This document shows, in pieces, positions 16,219-24,221 of a DNA stretch of 64,000 nt. Below the pieces are notes generated by a model. That model was not told where the DNA came from. It saw only the letters and a program-made list of their open reading frames with translations, and ran no database searches. The DNA comes from DASSJM01 sp036280655 (GTDB lineage Bacteria > Actinomycetota > UBA4738 > HRBIN12). Position numbers and translations under genes: made by a program. The DNA is taken from the NCBI GenBank assembly GCA_036280655.1, contig DASUQI010000007.1:1-64000 (forward strand). Reading direction: 5' to 3'. Within the stretch, counting starts at the first letter, position 1, and each line of letters starts with the position of its first letter.

Positions 16219-17619
16219 TCAGTGCGGGTCGGCGTCCGACCCCGAGGTCGGGTACCCGACGTAGGGGAAGGAGCTGTTGAACGGCACGTCGTTGGCGTCC
16301 ACGCCGTCACCGATCGTGTCGGCGAGCGCCTGATGGTCGGGGAGCAGGACCCCCAGCACCACGCGGAGCGACACGTCGATGATGTCGTCGGACAGACGGC
16401 GCCCGTTCGGGAAGCCTGAGATGTCACCGTCGATCACGCCGAGCCGTGAGCAGTCCATGCTGCACGGCGGGATCGACATGTTCAGGCGGACCATCTCGCT
16501 GGGCGTTCCGCCGTCGGGCATGTTCAGGCCGTCGACACCGGTGAGGAACACCGAGATCAGGTCGGCCCGCTGGATCCCGGGCGTGTCCGGGTCGGAGTCG
16601 GGGATCTCGGTCCCGTACACCGCGTTCAGCAGCCGCGGCAGCTCGGGGTCCTGGACGAGCGGCAGGGCCGCACCGTCGGCGGTCGGCTTCGAGGCGTTGA
16701 AGTAGTCCTTCAGGCCGACCGGGATCACGACCTCGTTCACGAGCGGCATGCCGAGCCGGGACACCTGGACGAACGAGCCCTGGTTCCGTTGCGACCCGTC
16801 GTTCATCTGGACCCTCGTGCTCCTGCGCGAGGTCGTGCTCCAGATGCCGATGATCGGGTTGGCCTCGGCGTCCTTGCCCCGGGCGAGGTCGGTCTTCGGC
16901 ACCTGCAGGGCGAGCGTGTTGACGTTGAAGCCCGCCAGCGTGTCGTCGCCCACCTCGGACAGGTTCGCGCCGTAGAGCAGGTCGAACACGCGCAGGTCGA
17001 GGAAGAACGGGTCGTCGGACTGCCCCGCCCACGTGAAGCTCGGCGCGGGGCCGAACGAGACGACGGCGGCGTCGAACAGGCTCGCGTTGTACCCCGGCAT
17101 CGAGGCGGCGCCCACGTTCGACGGCGCCGAGGGCGCGTCGTTCACGAGCACCGACTTCTTGCCGGTGTCACGGTTGATGCGGGTCAGGTCGTACGTCTGG
17201 ACGAAGTTGAGGTCGGGATCGTTCAGGGACGTGACCTGGCCGGTGTTGTAGAGGAACGTGTTCGGGTTCCGGTACCGACCGTCGAAGACCCACCGATAGA
17301 TTAGGTCGGGCTTCGCGTCGTGGTCGTTGTCGATGTTGATGTCGTACCGGACGCCGTCGCCCCACGCGTAGAAGTTCGGACCGCCCGCGGGCTCCTCGAA
17401 TGGGATCCACGAGGCGACGAGGGTGACGGTGTCGGGCCGGTCCTCGCTTACGAACGCGTACACGTCGGTCGTGTCGATCTGCGGGTCGGCCGAGACCAGC
17501 GGAGCTTCACGGTGGCTTGACGCGCCTCCGGTCAGCGGCGCCAGCGAGAACAGGCCGGCGACCACCGCGAGCGACGCCGCCACGGCGAGCCCCCGAATTC
17601 GGGCATGCTTGCGCAGCAA
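16219..17619 (-). CDS. Secreted DUF4331-family protein
   Basis: This 466-residue protein has a signal peptide (about 1-32, ending GGASSHREAP) and the DUF4331 domain (SSHREAPLVSADPQIDTTDVYAF at its start, split here as two motifs: SSHREAPLVSADP and QIDTTDVYAF). The start is a TTG seven bases behind AGGAGG. The function of the family is unknown; members are secreted, Asp/Asn-rich and often lie beside sigma/anti-sigma pairs, TPR and HupE-like genes in actinomycetes, as here. Two Cys occur close together (PPCSMDCSRLG) and may bridge. Confidence 0.9.
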   Translation of the reverse strand: MLRKHARIRGLAVAASLAVVAGLFSLAPLTGGASSHREAPLVSADPQIDTTDVYAFVSEDRPDTVTLVASWIPFEEPAGGPNFYAWGDGVRYDINIDNDHDAKPDLIYRWVFDGRYRNPNTFLYNTGQVTSLNDPDLNFVQTYDLTRINRDTGKKSVLVNDAPSAPSNVGAASMPGYNASLFDAAVVSFGPAPSFTWAGQSDDPFFLDLRVFDLLYGANLSEVGDDTLAGFNVNTLALQVPKTDLARGKDAEANPIIGIWSTTSRRSTRVQMNDGSQRNQGSFVQVSRLGMPLVNEVVIPVGLKDYFNASKPTADGAALPLVQDPELPRLLNAVYGTEIPDSDPDTPGIQRADLISVFLTGVDGLNMPDGGTPSEMVRLNMSIPPCSMDCSRLGVIDGDISGFPNGRRLSDDIIDVSLRVVLGVLLPDHQALADTIGDGVDANDVPFNSSFPYVGYPTSGSDADPH

Positions 17620-17722
17620 CGGATCCTCCTTGGTCGGATTCGGAAAGAGACGTGGACCGCTGCTCCCGCGGGCCGGACCGTCCGGCCCCGGCGGCTCCGT
17701 TCACCCCCTCTCGAAGGTGCGG

Positions 17723-18460
17723 TCACCGCTTGCTTCGCGGTGCGCCGGAGCCCGGATCACCGAAGCTTGAGGGATAGCGCGGCTGCGGCTGCGCGACGCG
17801 CGTGGCCCGGAGGAACCCGGCGAACATCACGGCGATTCCCACGAGGAGCGCGACGGAGAACGGCACGAGGTGGCCGAGCGCGGCGAACGCGGACCCGAAG
17901 CCGGCGATCACGGTCGCGCCGAGGGCGATGAGCAACGTCCCCCAGAAGCGATCGCGGTGCTCGCGACGGCCGCGCATCCGCCACGCCGACCAGACCGTGC
18001 CGGCCAGCAGCACCACGTAGGCGGGGATCGCGACGAGCTGGGGCAGGCGGTGCGCCGCGGACCCGTCGCCGAACACCTCCTTGCCCGAGGGGAGCTCGTC
18101 CGCGAGCGCGGCAGGGTCGATCGCGGCGGTGCGGACGACGGCGATCGTGTAGGCCGTCACGAACGCGACCAGGACGTAGAGCGCCCAGCGCACGGCGCGT
18201 CGGTGGACCAGGAGGTCGAGCTCACCCTGCGCGAGGAAAGGGACGTTCAGCACGGCGCCGAGCACCCAGTAGACGCGGAACTCGCCCGACGTCCACCCGT
18301 TCGCCGCGCCGAGGGCGACGGCCGCGGATGCCGCCGCGTACATGAGCATCGCCGCCGACCAGATCGCCTGGTACGAACGCCGGCGCGCGAGGAAGTCGCG
18401 CGCGAGCGCCGCGGCGAAGAGCACGGCGACGATCGCGGCTGCGAGCGGGAAGGCCCACAC
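17723..18460 (-). CDS. Polytopic membrane protein of unknown function
   Basis: This protein of about 245 residues has seven or so hydrophobic segments, a basic loop (ARDFLARRRS) after the first, and an extracytoplasmic loop between helices 4 and 5 rich in Asp, Glu and Ser. I chose GTG at 18460, which places helix 1 at the N-terminus; an ATG at 18499 would add 13 residues and leave only seven bases to the divergent gene. I do not recognise a family. The C-terminal tail is basic and Pro/Ser-rich. Confidence 0.75.
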   Translation of the reverse strand: MWAFPLAAAIVAVLFAAALARDFLARRRSYQAIWSAAMLMYAAASAAVALGAANGWTSGEFRVYWVLGAVLNVPFLAQGELDLLVHRRAVRWALYVLVAFVTAYTIAVVRTAAIDPAALADELPSGKEVFGDGSAAHRLPQLVAIPAYVVLLAGTVWSAWRMRGRREHRDRFWGTLLIALGATVIAGFGSAFAALGHLVPFSVALLVGIAVMFAGFLRATRVAQPQPRYPSSFGDPGSGAPRSKR

Positions 18461-18506
18461 GGGCCCGGAGCATATCGAGGCGGGGGCCGCTGCTAGCATC
18501 CAGCGC

Positions 18507-19301
18507 GTGAGCGAACCCCCGGCCATCGTCTGCTCGACGATCTCCGTCTTCTCCAAGCCGATCGACGAGGCGTTCGGCCTGATCGCCGGCGCCGGGTTCG
18601 ACGGCATCGAGATCATGGTGACGAAGGACCCCGACACCCAGGACGGTCGACGGATCCGCGAGCTGTCCGAGGACCATCGCCTGCCGGTCGCCGCGATCCA
18701 CGCCCCGTTCCTGCTGATGACGCGCCGGGTCTGGGGCGCGGATCCCGTCGGCAAGATCGGCCACGCGCTCGAGCTCGCGCGCGACGTGGGCGCCCCCCTC
18801 GTGATCGTCCATCCCCCGTACCGATGGCAACGCGGGTACCGCCGGTGGCTCGACGACCGCCCGCCGGAGCCGGCGGACGAGCTGCCCGCCGTCGCGGTCG
18901 AGAACATGTTCCCGCTGCGTGTGCGGGGCCGCGCCGTGGGGACCTTCCACGCGGGGCAGTCCCTCGAGGACCTGGACCTGGCCGCCAAGGTGGTGCTCGA
19001 CACGAGCCACGCGGCCGTCGCGGGCCTCGACCTCGTGGACGTGGTCGACCGGCTCGGCGACCGACTGGTCCACGTCCACCTCTCGAACAACGCCGGGAAG
19101 GGGTGGGACTCGCACCTGCCGCTCGATCAGGGGATCCTCGATCTCGGCCGGTTCCTAGAGGCGCTGGCCGCGCGGGGGTTCGGAGGCGCGGTCTCGCTCG
19201 AGATCGATCTTCGCTCGTACCTAGACGACGACGAAGCGTTGCGCCGCATCCTCGTCCGCAACCGTGCGCTCTGTGCCGAGCGGCTCGGGCTCGCGGCCTG
19301 A
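18507..19301 (+). CDS. Sugar phosphate isomerase/epimerase family protein (xylose isomerase-like TIM barrel)
   Basis: This 264-residue protein has the fold of the AP-endonuclease-2/xylose-isomerase-like family: STISVF at strand 1, FDGIEIMV, AIHAPF, LVIVHPP, VAVENMFP with the conserved Glu, VVLDTSHAAVAG, VHVHLSNN and VSLEIDL. These His, Glu and Asp residues are the usual metal ligands. Substrate is unknown. The start is a GTG seven bases after TAGCAT (18494-18499), a likely -10 of a leaderless transcript. Confidence 0.88.
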   Translation: MSEPPAIVCSTISVFSKPIDEAFGLIAGAGFDGIEIMVTKDPDTQDGRRIRELSEDHRLPVAAIHAPFLLMTRRVWGADPVGKIGHALELARDVGAPLVIVHPPYRWQRGYRRWLDDRPPEPADELPAVAVENMFPLRVRGRAVGTFHAGQSLEDLDLAAKVVLDTSHAAVAGLDLVDVVDRLGDRLVHVHLSNNAGKGWDSHLPLDQGILDLGRFLEALAARGFGGAVSLEIDLRSYLDDDEALRRILVRNRALCAERLGLAA

Positions 19302-19383
19302 GGGATCGGCCGGAACCTATCCTCCGTCGAGGGCGTCAAGAGACGTAGAAATCCGATCTCTCTGGCCGAGGGGGGTACGTGTC

Positions 19384-21150
19384 ATGAGTTCCGCCCGTCG
19401 TTGCGTCGTGCGATCCCGGCGCCTGCTCGCCGGGATCTGTTCGTCTGCGCTCGCCGTCTCGTTGTTCGCCGCGCCGGCGACCGCCCCTGCGGCGACGCCG
19501 TGCTCCACGCCGCCGCCGACCATCCCCGTCTCCCAGATCCACGCGGGCATGACCGGCGTCGGGTCCACGGTGATCAAGGGGACGACCGTCGAGCAGTTCG
19601 ACGTCGAGGTCCTCGGCGTGCTGCCGGACTACATCTTCCTCGGCGTCGACATCATCGTGATGCGGATGACCGGCCCCGCCGGCCTCGTCGAGACCACCGG
19701 TGGCGCGGTCGCGGGCATGTCCGGATCGCCCGTCTACCTGAACGGGAAGCTCGCCGGGGCTCTCGCCTGGGCGGTCGCCGAAGACCGACGCATCTTCGGC
19801 GTCACCGCGGCCGAGGACATGGTCGGCATCTTCGGTTTCGAGGACGCCGCAGGCGCGGCCGCGCCCGCGAACGAGGTCCCCTCGCGCGTCGCCCTGTCAC
19901 CGAAGGTGATCCAGGCCGCGCGCGCCTCCGGCTCGATACTCACCGATTCCGCGGCGCTCGAGTCGCTACCGGTGCCGCTCGGCGTCTCGGGGCTGGCCGG
20001 GATCCCGCTCGCGGACATCGAGCAGGGCTTCGCGGACCACGGCATGCAGGTTTCGGCGTTCCGCTCCGGGTCGGTCCGAGCCCCGAGCGCCGTCACGATC
20101 GACCCGTCGCCCTTCGCGCCCGGAGAGGGTCTGGGCGTCGCCCTGTCCTACGGCGACGTCTCCTACTACGGGTTCGGCACCACGACCGCCGTCTGCGGCG
20201 ACGTGGCGCTCGGGTTCGGCCACCCGATGTTCTACGACCCGGCCGGCAAGGTCTCGCTCGGGATGACCGACGTCAACGTGCTCGCGATCGACAACGGCAC
20301 CTTCTGGGGCCGCAAGATCGGCACGATCGGCGACACGCACGGCGTCCTCACCCAAGACCGGTTCGCGGGCGTGGCCGGCGTGTTCGGCATGACGCCGACG
20401 CTCGTCCCGATCACGAGCGACGTGTCGAGCCCGGACACGGGCCTGTCCCGCCACGGCGAGAGCCAGGCGGCATGGGACGAGGCGTGGTTCGTCGCGGATC
20501 TTGCCTGGTACCACGCGTTCTCGAACTTCAGCTACGTGCTGCAGTCGGTCACACCGGGGACGATCGACTTCGCGTTCGAGATCACCGGGACTCGCGAAGA
20601 CGGCTCGCCGTTCACCGTCTCGAACCGCTGGCTCGAGACCGCCGACTACGGCGCCGCCTACGGCACCTTCCGGCTGGCCGAGATCATGTACGCGCTCGTC
20701 TACAACGAGTTCGAGCAGATCTCGTTCACCGGCGTGAACGTCACCGGTTCGATCACGGGCGAGGACCTCACCACGAGGATCGCGCGGGTCCGCGTGGCGA
20801 GCCCGCTGCAGCCGGGACTCAAGACGCGCAGCGTCGTCCGCGCCGAGCCGGGAGACAAGATCCGGGTCGAGGTCACGCTCGAGCGGACCGACGGCGGACC
20901 CGACACGGTCGCGAACCTGACCCTGCGGGTGCCGGCCGGCGCCCGCGGGTTCGAGGGCGTCAGGCTCGCGGGCGGCAAGGGCCGCCTCGACGTCGGCCGG
21001 GCCGGTTCGTTCGGCGCGCTCGTCCGCGCGTTGAGCGGCGGCGATCACCGCAACGACTTGATCGCACGCGGCCTGGGCCGGAGCGTGTCGAAAGCCCTGG
21101 ACGTCGAGGTCGGTGGCCGGGCCTCGTTCGCCGTGCAGGTGGTTCGCTGA
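19384..21150 (+). CDS. Secreted SpoIVB/S55-type peptidase-like protein
   Basis: This 588-residue protein has a signal peptide (about 1-36, ending APAATPC) followed by a chymotrypsin-like domain with TGGAVAGMSGSPVYLNGKLA; the Ser of GMSGSP is the position of the SpoIVB nucleophile. SpoIVB is a sporulation signalling protease in Bacillus, but nothing here suggests sporulation. A C-terminal part of about 250 residues looks beta-rich and may bind substrate. The ATG is preceded by GAGGGGGG. A strong hairpin follows the stop. The long N-terminal extension of the open frame upstream is not coding. Confidence 0.85.
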   Translation: MSSARRCVVRSRRLLAGICSSALAVSLFAAPATAPAATPCSTPPPTIPVSQIHAGMTGVGSTVIKGTTVEQFDVEVLGVLPDYIFLGVDIIVMRMTGPAGLVETTGGAVAGMSGSPVYLNGKLAGALAWAVAEDRRIFGVTAAEDMVGIFGFEDAAGAAAPANEVPSRVALSPKVIQAARASGSILTDSAALESLPVPLGVSGLAGIPLADIEQGFADHGMQVSAFRSGSVRAPSAVTIDPSPFAPGEGLGVALSYGDVSYYGFGTTTAVCGDVALGFGHPMFYDPAGKVSLGMTDVNVLAIDNGTFWGRKIGTIGDTHGVLTQDRFAGVAGVFGMTPTLVPITSDVSSPDTGLSRHGESQAAWDEAWFVADLAWYHAFSNFSYVLQSVTPGTIDFAFEITGTREDGSPFTVSNRWLETADYGAAYGTFRLAEIMYALVYNEFEQISFTGVNVTGSITGEDLTTRIARVRVASPLQPGLKTRSVVRAEPGDKIRVEVTLERTDGGPDTVANLTLRVPAGARGFEGVRLAGGKGRLDVGRAGSFGALVRALSGGDHRNDLIARGLGRSVSKALDVEVGGRASFAVQVVR

Positions 21151-21167
21151 GTCCTTCGGCGTCGCGC

Positions 21168-21200
21168 CGGGGGCCGGAGCCTGCGGGGCTCCGGCCCCCG
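21168..21200 (+). terminator. Hairpin terminator after the S55-type peptidase gene
   Basis: CGGGGGCCGGAGC pairs perfectly with GCTCCGGCCCCCG (13 pairs, seven-base loop), 17 bases after the stop codon. The tail (CGCTGTTAGC) has few T, common in this GC-rich genome. Confidence 0.7.
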
Positions 21201-21218
21201 CGCTGTTAGCCTCGCCCG

Positions 21219-21371
21219 GTGCGGCGCTTCACGTTCATCACGATCGTCGTGCTGATCGTGCTCATCGCCGGGGCCGCCGTCTACCAGATCGTGATCGCGA
21301 GCAAGGACCGCGCGCCCTTTCCCGGTCCCGTTCCCGGGACGCCGCTCCCGTCGATCGAGCCCTCGCCCTGA
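21219..21371 (+). CDS. 50-residue single-helix membrane protein
   Basis: GTG-started peptide with a basic start (VRRF), one strongly hydrophobic helix (ITIVVLIVLIAGAAVYQIVI) and a Pro-rich outside tail. A possible -10 box TAGCCT (21207-21212) lies six bases before the GTG, fitting the leaderless pattern seen elsewhere in the window. Codon use is GC3-rich as in real genes. It is convergent with the lipoprotein gene, seven bases away. Function unknown. Confidence 0.6.
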   Translation: MRRFTFITIVVLIVLIAGAAVYQIVIASKDRAPFPGPVPGTPLPSIEPSP

Positions 21372-21378
21372 CGCAGGA

Positions 21379-22128
21379 TCACGCCGGCGCGAACTGCGCG
21401 AGGTACGTCTCGATCGTGCGGCGGACCACCTCGCCCTGCGGACCCGTCAGCAGGTCGGTGCCGTGGTCGTCGGCCGGCACGATCGCGACGCGCTTTGGGG
21501 GCGGCGAGGTCGCGTAGAGCTCCTCGGCGTCGGCCGCCGCCGCCGCGTCGCCGACCCCGGCGATGAACAGCTTGTTCGCGCCGACCTGTTGCAAGAGCGT
21601 CGGGTCCGCGACGAGCCCCTCGATCGAGATCGGCGCCGAGAGCGTCACGACGACCTCGGCGTCGGTCCCTTCCTGCGCGGCGGCGACGAGGGATGCGGTC
21701 CCGCCCATACTCGCGCCCACCAGCGCGACGCTCGTGGCCCCCTCGGACCGGACGAGGTCGGTCGCCCCGACGACGTCGTTCCAGAGCTCCGAGATCTCGA
21801 GTTCGCCCGAGGAGCATCCCCCCTCACCGCCGGGACAGGTGCCGCGGGAGTCGAACGTGAGGACGAGGTAGCCCTGGTCCGCCAGTCGCCGGGCGAACGC
21901 GTACCACGAGGACTGGTCTGCGCCACGCATGTGGGCGAGAACGACCCCGGTGCTCCCCTCGCCGAACAGCCGACCGTCGAGCTCCACGCCGTCCGAGGAC
22001 TCGAACGAGACGGTCCGCGAGCCGGAGGCATCCACGTTCTCGTCGCCCTCGCCGCACGCGGGCAGCACGGCGGCGAGCGCGATCACCACCCAGATCGGAC
22101 GGACCCGCGTCAGGGCCGTCGCGATCAC
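21379..22128 (-). CDS. Alpha/beta hydrolase lipoprotein
   Basis: This 249-residue protein has a lipoprotein signal with lipobox LPAC (Cys about 25) and an alpha/beta hydrolase fold. The nucleophile elbow is GASMGG (Ser near 144), the oxyanion region is VLAHMRGADQSSW, and the catalytic His is probably in ADDHGTD. Dienelactone-hydrolase-like enzymes look similar. Four Cys near the middle (GTCPGGEGGCSSG) suggest a disulfide, fitting an outside location. It starts six bases after the bS22 gene stop and is probably cotranscribed. Confidence 0.87.
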   Translation of the reverse strand: MIATALTRVRPIWVVIALAAVLPACGEGDENVDASGSRTVSFESSDGVELDGRLFGEGSTGVVLAHMRGADQSSWYAFARRLADQGYLVLTFDSRGTCPGGEGGCSSGELEISELWNDVVGATDLVRSEGATSVALVGASMGGTASLVAAAQEGTDAEVVVTLSAPISIEGLVADPTLLQQVGANKLFIAGVGDAAAAADAEELYATSPPPKRVAIVPADDHGTDLLTGPQGEVVRRTIETYLAQFAPA

Positions 22129-22134
22129 GCTCGC

Positions 22135-22236
22135 CTAGCGCCCCTGTTGACGGCGCTGCCAGCGGGTCTTCTTCAGCAGCTTCTTGTGCTTCTTCTTCCG
22201 CATCTTCTTGCGGCGTTTCTTGACCAGCGAAGGCAC
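22135..22236 (-). CDS. Small ribosomal protein bS22
   Basis: 33 residues, strikingly basic: VKKRRKKMRKKKHKKLLKKT is its core. This matches the actinobacterial protein bS22 (30S subunit, near the decoding centre; AURKAIP1/COX24 domain). The start is GTG with AGGAGA seven bases upstream; that ribosome binding site overlaps the stop of the Clp1-like gene. It is a phylum marker for actinomycetes and too short for most gene finders. Confidence 0.9.
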   Translation of the reverse strand: MPSLVKKRRKKMRKKKHKKLLKKTRWQRRQQGR

Positions 22237-22244
22237 ACGTTCTC

Positions 22245-23135
22245 CTATTCCGAACCGAACAGATTGCGGAGGTCCACGCGCTTGGCGCGGTAGCTCTCCT
22301 CCAGACGAACGGACCCCAGTCTAAGGGCCTTCGGCCCCGCTGCCACGGGCGAGATCAGCCGGAGGACGCCCTCGTCCGGGGCGTGCTCCAGGTAGCCGAT
22401 GCCCGTGTAGGCGCCCGCCCCGTCGGACAGGCCCACCAGCAGACGGTGCAGGCTCGCGGGGTCGAACAGCGGCGGCAGCGCCGGCATGAACACCGTGGGC
22501 TTGACCCGGAACCGATGCAGCTCGCCCGAGAAGTACCGCCGCATCGCGATCTCGCGGTTCTCCGAGCGCTGGTCGACCGTGGTCGGGACGACGCCGGGAT
22601 GCACACCCAGGGGAACGACCTCGGTCGCGAAGAAACGCTGGATCACGCCGAGGAGCGGCAGGAGCTCCTCGCCGCGCTGGAGCCCCACGACGAGATCCGG
22701 CCGGAGCATCTCGACCTTGTGGTACTTGAGCACCTGCCCGTTGATCCCCGAAACCATCCCGGACGAGTCCACGACGACGAAGTCCGCCCCCATCTGCTTG
22801 GCCTGTTCGTGCAGGGCGGACACCCCCGTGACGACCGGCAACAGGTGGCCCTGCGCCGACGTGGCGCCGACGAACGACAACGCGTCGGGGCGCGCGAGCG
22901 CCTCCGGTTCGAGGTCCTCGGGCCCGCGCAGGACCTTCAGCGTGACCGTGGCGGGCGGCCCGACCGACTTCTGGCCGACGTCCGCGTCCAGGAGCGCCGC
23001 GGGACGCCCCGCCGAGAGCGCCGCTCGGAGCAGGTCCCGTGCGAGGGTGGTCTTTCCGGTGTCGAGCCCGCCGATCAGCAGGACGGTGTGCTTGGTGCGA
23101 ACCGCCTCGTCGACGAGCGCCTCGTGCTCGTTCAC
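22245..23135 (-). CDS. Clp1/Grc3-like P-loop kinase
   Basis: This 296-residue protein has a Walker A motif GGLDTGKTT (about 22-30), a Walker B-like VVVDSSG and the layout of the Clp1/Grc3 polynucleotide 5'-kinase domain, with LLDADVGQKSVGPPATVTL as the strand after the P-loop. Bacterial members are little studied; RNA 5'-OH phosphorylation is the family activity in eukaryotes and archaea. The start is GTG five bases behind GGAGG. It is directly followed by bS22 and preceded by a possible structured leader, so an RNA or ribosome role is attractive but unproven. Confidence 0.85.
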   Translation of the reverse strand: MNEHEALVDEAVRTKHTVLLIGGLDTGKTTLARDLLRAALSAGRPAALLDADVGQKSVGPPATVTLKVLRGPEDLEPEALARPDALSFVGATSAQGHLLPVVTGVSALHEQAKQMGADFVVVDSSGMVSGINGQVLKYHKVEMLRPDLVVGLQRGEELLPLLGVIQRFFATEVVPLGVHPGVVPTTVDQRSENREIAMRRYFSGELHRFRVKPTVFMPALPPLFDPASLHRLLVGLSDGAGAYTGIGYLEHAPDEGVLRLISPVAAGPKALRLGSVRLEESYRAKRVDLRNLFGSE

Positions 23136-23178
23136 TTCCGCCTCCGGGAGCCCGAAGGACGGTCGAACGCATGCGACT

Positions 23179-23304
23179 ACCCGGCGGGGGGACCTCCCCC
23201 TCCGGCCTGCCGTCTCTCGGTGGTCTCGGGTATCGGCATGGGGCGTTCCTGCCCCTTCTCACGCGGTCGAACCGTGCCTACGGACCTTCGTGGTCTGTGT
23301 GCTC
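23179..23304 (-). ncRNA. Candidate structured 5' leader of the Clp1-like gene (unclassified)
   Basis: On the minus strand a -10-like TAGGAT (complement of 23311-23316) is followed by a three-way fold: GGCA (23275-23278) pairs with TGCC (23235-23238) around the hairpins CGGTTCGACCG and GGGGC-loop-GCCCC. Next, ACCCG (23227-23231) can pair with CGGGT (23179-23183), which competes with a GC-rich hairpin at 23181-23205. Such exclusive pairings are typical of riboswitches or attenuators. I match it to no known family; the promoter is weak. Confidence 0.35.
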
Positions 23305-23351
23305 GGCACCATCCTAGCGTTCGGGCCGGACCCGAGGCGACGGCGGGCCGC

Positions 23352-24176
23352 TCAGGGCAGCCGGGCGGCGATCGCCTGGAAGCACGGCCAGTAGTCGTCG
23401 GGCGAGACGTTGTCGTCCATGACGATCACGACCTCGGTCCCGCCCTGCGCCTTGGCCACGAGCAGCGCCGGGTCGTTCACGTCGGCGATCGAGAGCGTCT
23501 CGACCCCCCGTTCGATCGCCGCGCCCGCGAAGCCGTGGTCGGCGAAGACCAGGTCGGGCGTCTCCTCGTCGAGCATCAGCTCCATCGCCTCGGCGGCGTG
23601 GGTGTGCCGGGGACGCTGGTCGTCGGTGAGCATCGCCACGTCCTCGAGGTAGCGGATGCTCCATCGGTCGCTGTTCTCGTCCGTCCACGCGCGGCCGTCG
23701 GCCGGCCTCAGCACGCGGGCCCCGCCCGACCGCAGCGCGCGTCCGACGGCGCCGTACAGGTGCGCGAGGCCGAACGGATGCCCGGTCGCGAGGACCACGC
23801 GCTCGGACCGGGCGATCGCGAGCGCGAGTCGGTCGCCAGCCTCGGCACAGGCGTCGAGGACGAGTTCGGGATCGACAGGAACGGGACCGGTCTCCTCGAG
23901 CCGCCCGGGGTCGAACCCCGCCGCAAGGCCGACGAACGCGAGCACGTCGTCGGGGGCCATCGCCTGCAGCCCGGACATGCCGAACCGCTTGTCGGGATCG
24001 CCCTCGTGCAGCAGCCGGATGTTGCGGACCACGTTGTCGAATGGGTGACTCACCTCGATCCCCGCGACCGATCCCTCGAGCAGCCCGCGGACGAGCTCGG
24101 CGCGCGGGGTGGGCTTCGGGTCCCACCGATCGTCGATCGCGGGCAGGCGGGCGGCATGCGATCCGATAACGTCCAC
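23352..24176 (-). CDS. Phosphatase-family protein (actinobacterial, function unassigned)
   Basis: This 274-residue protein resembles an actinobacterial family annotated only as phosphatase, with ATGHPFGLAHLYGAVGRALR, RPRHTHAAEAMELML, LVFADHGFAGAAIE and VIVMDDNVSPDDYW. The conserved His and Asp residues suggest a metal site. Substrate unknown. The start is a GTG with TACGAT (complement of 24183-24188) six bases upstream, a leaderless-type promoter. It is divergent from the SDR gene 45 bases away. Confidence 0.8.
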   Translation of the reverse strand: MDVIGSHAARLPAIDDRWDPKPTPRAELVRGLLEGSVAGIEVSHPFDNVVRNIRLLHEGDPDKRFGMSGLQAMAPDDVLAFVGLAAGFDPGRLEETGPVPVDPELVLDACAEAGDRLALAIARSERVVLATGHPFGLAHLYGAVGRALRSGGARVLRPADGRAWTDENSDRWSIRYLEDVAMLTDDQRPRHTHAAEAMELMLDEETPDLVFADHGFAGAAIERGVETLSIADVNDPALLVAKAQGGTEVVIVMDDNVSPDDYWPCFQAIAARLP

Positions 24177-24221
24177 GCGACCATCGTACGGGGAGCGCGA
24201 ACATGCACGGACGCGGCTGAG

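Noticed and set aside
13413..16427. Single minus-strand frame of about 1000 codons
   Set aside because: Its 5' two thirds run out of frame through the TPR gene; only the NicO part is real, starting at 14819.
23136..23351. Known riboswitch (cobalamin, c-di-AMP, TPP, glycine)
   Set aside because: No family core sequence could be found; the region is listed only as an unclassified candidate.
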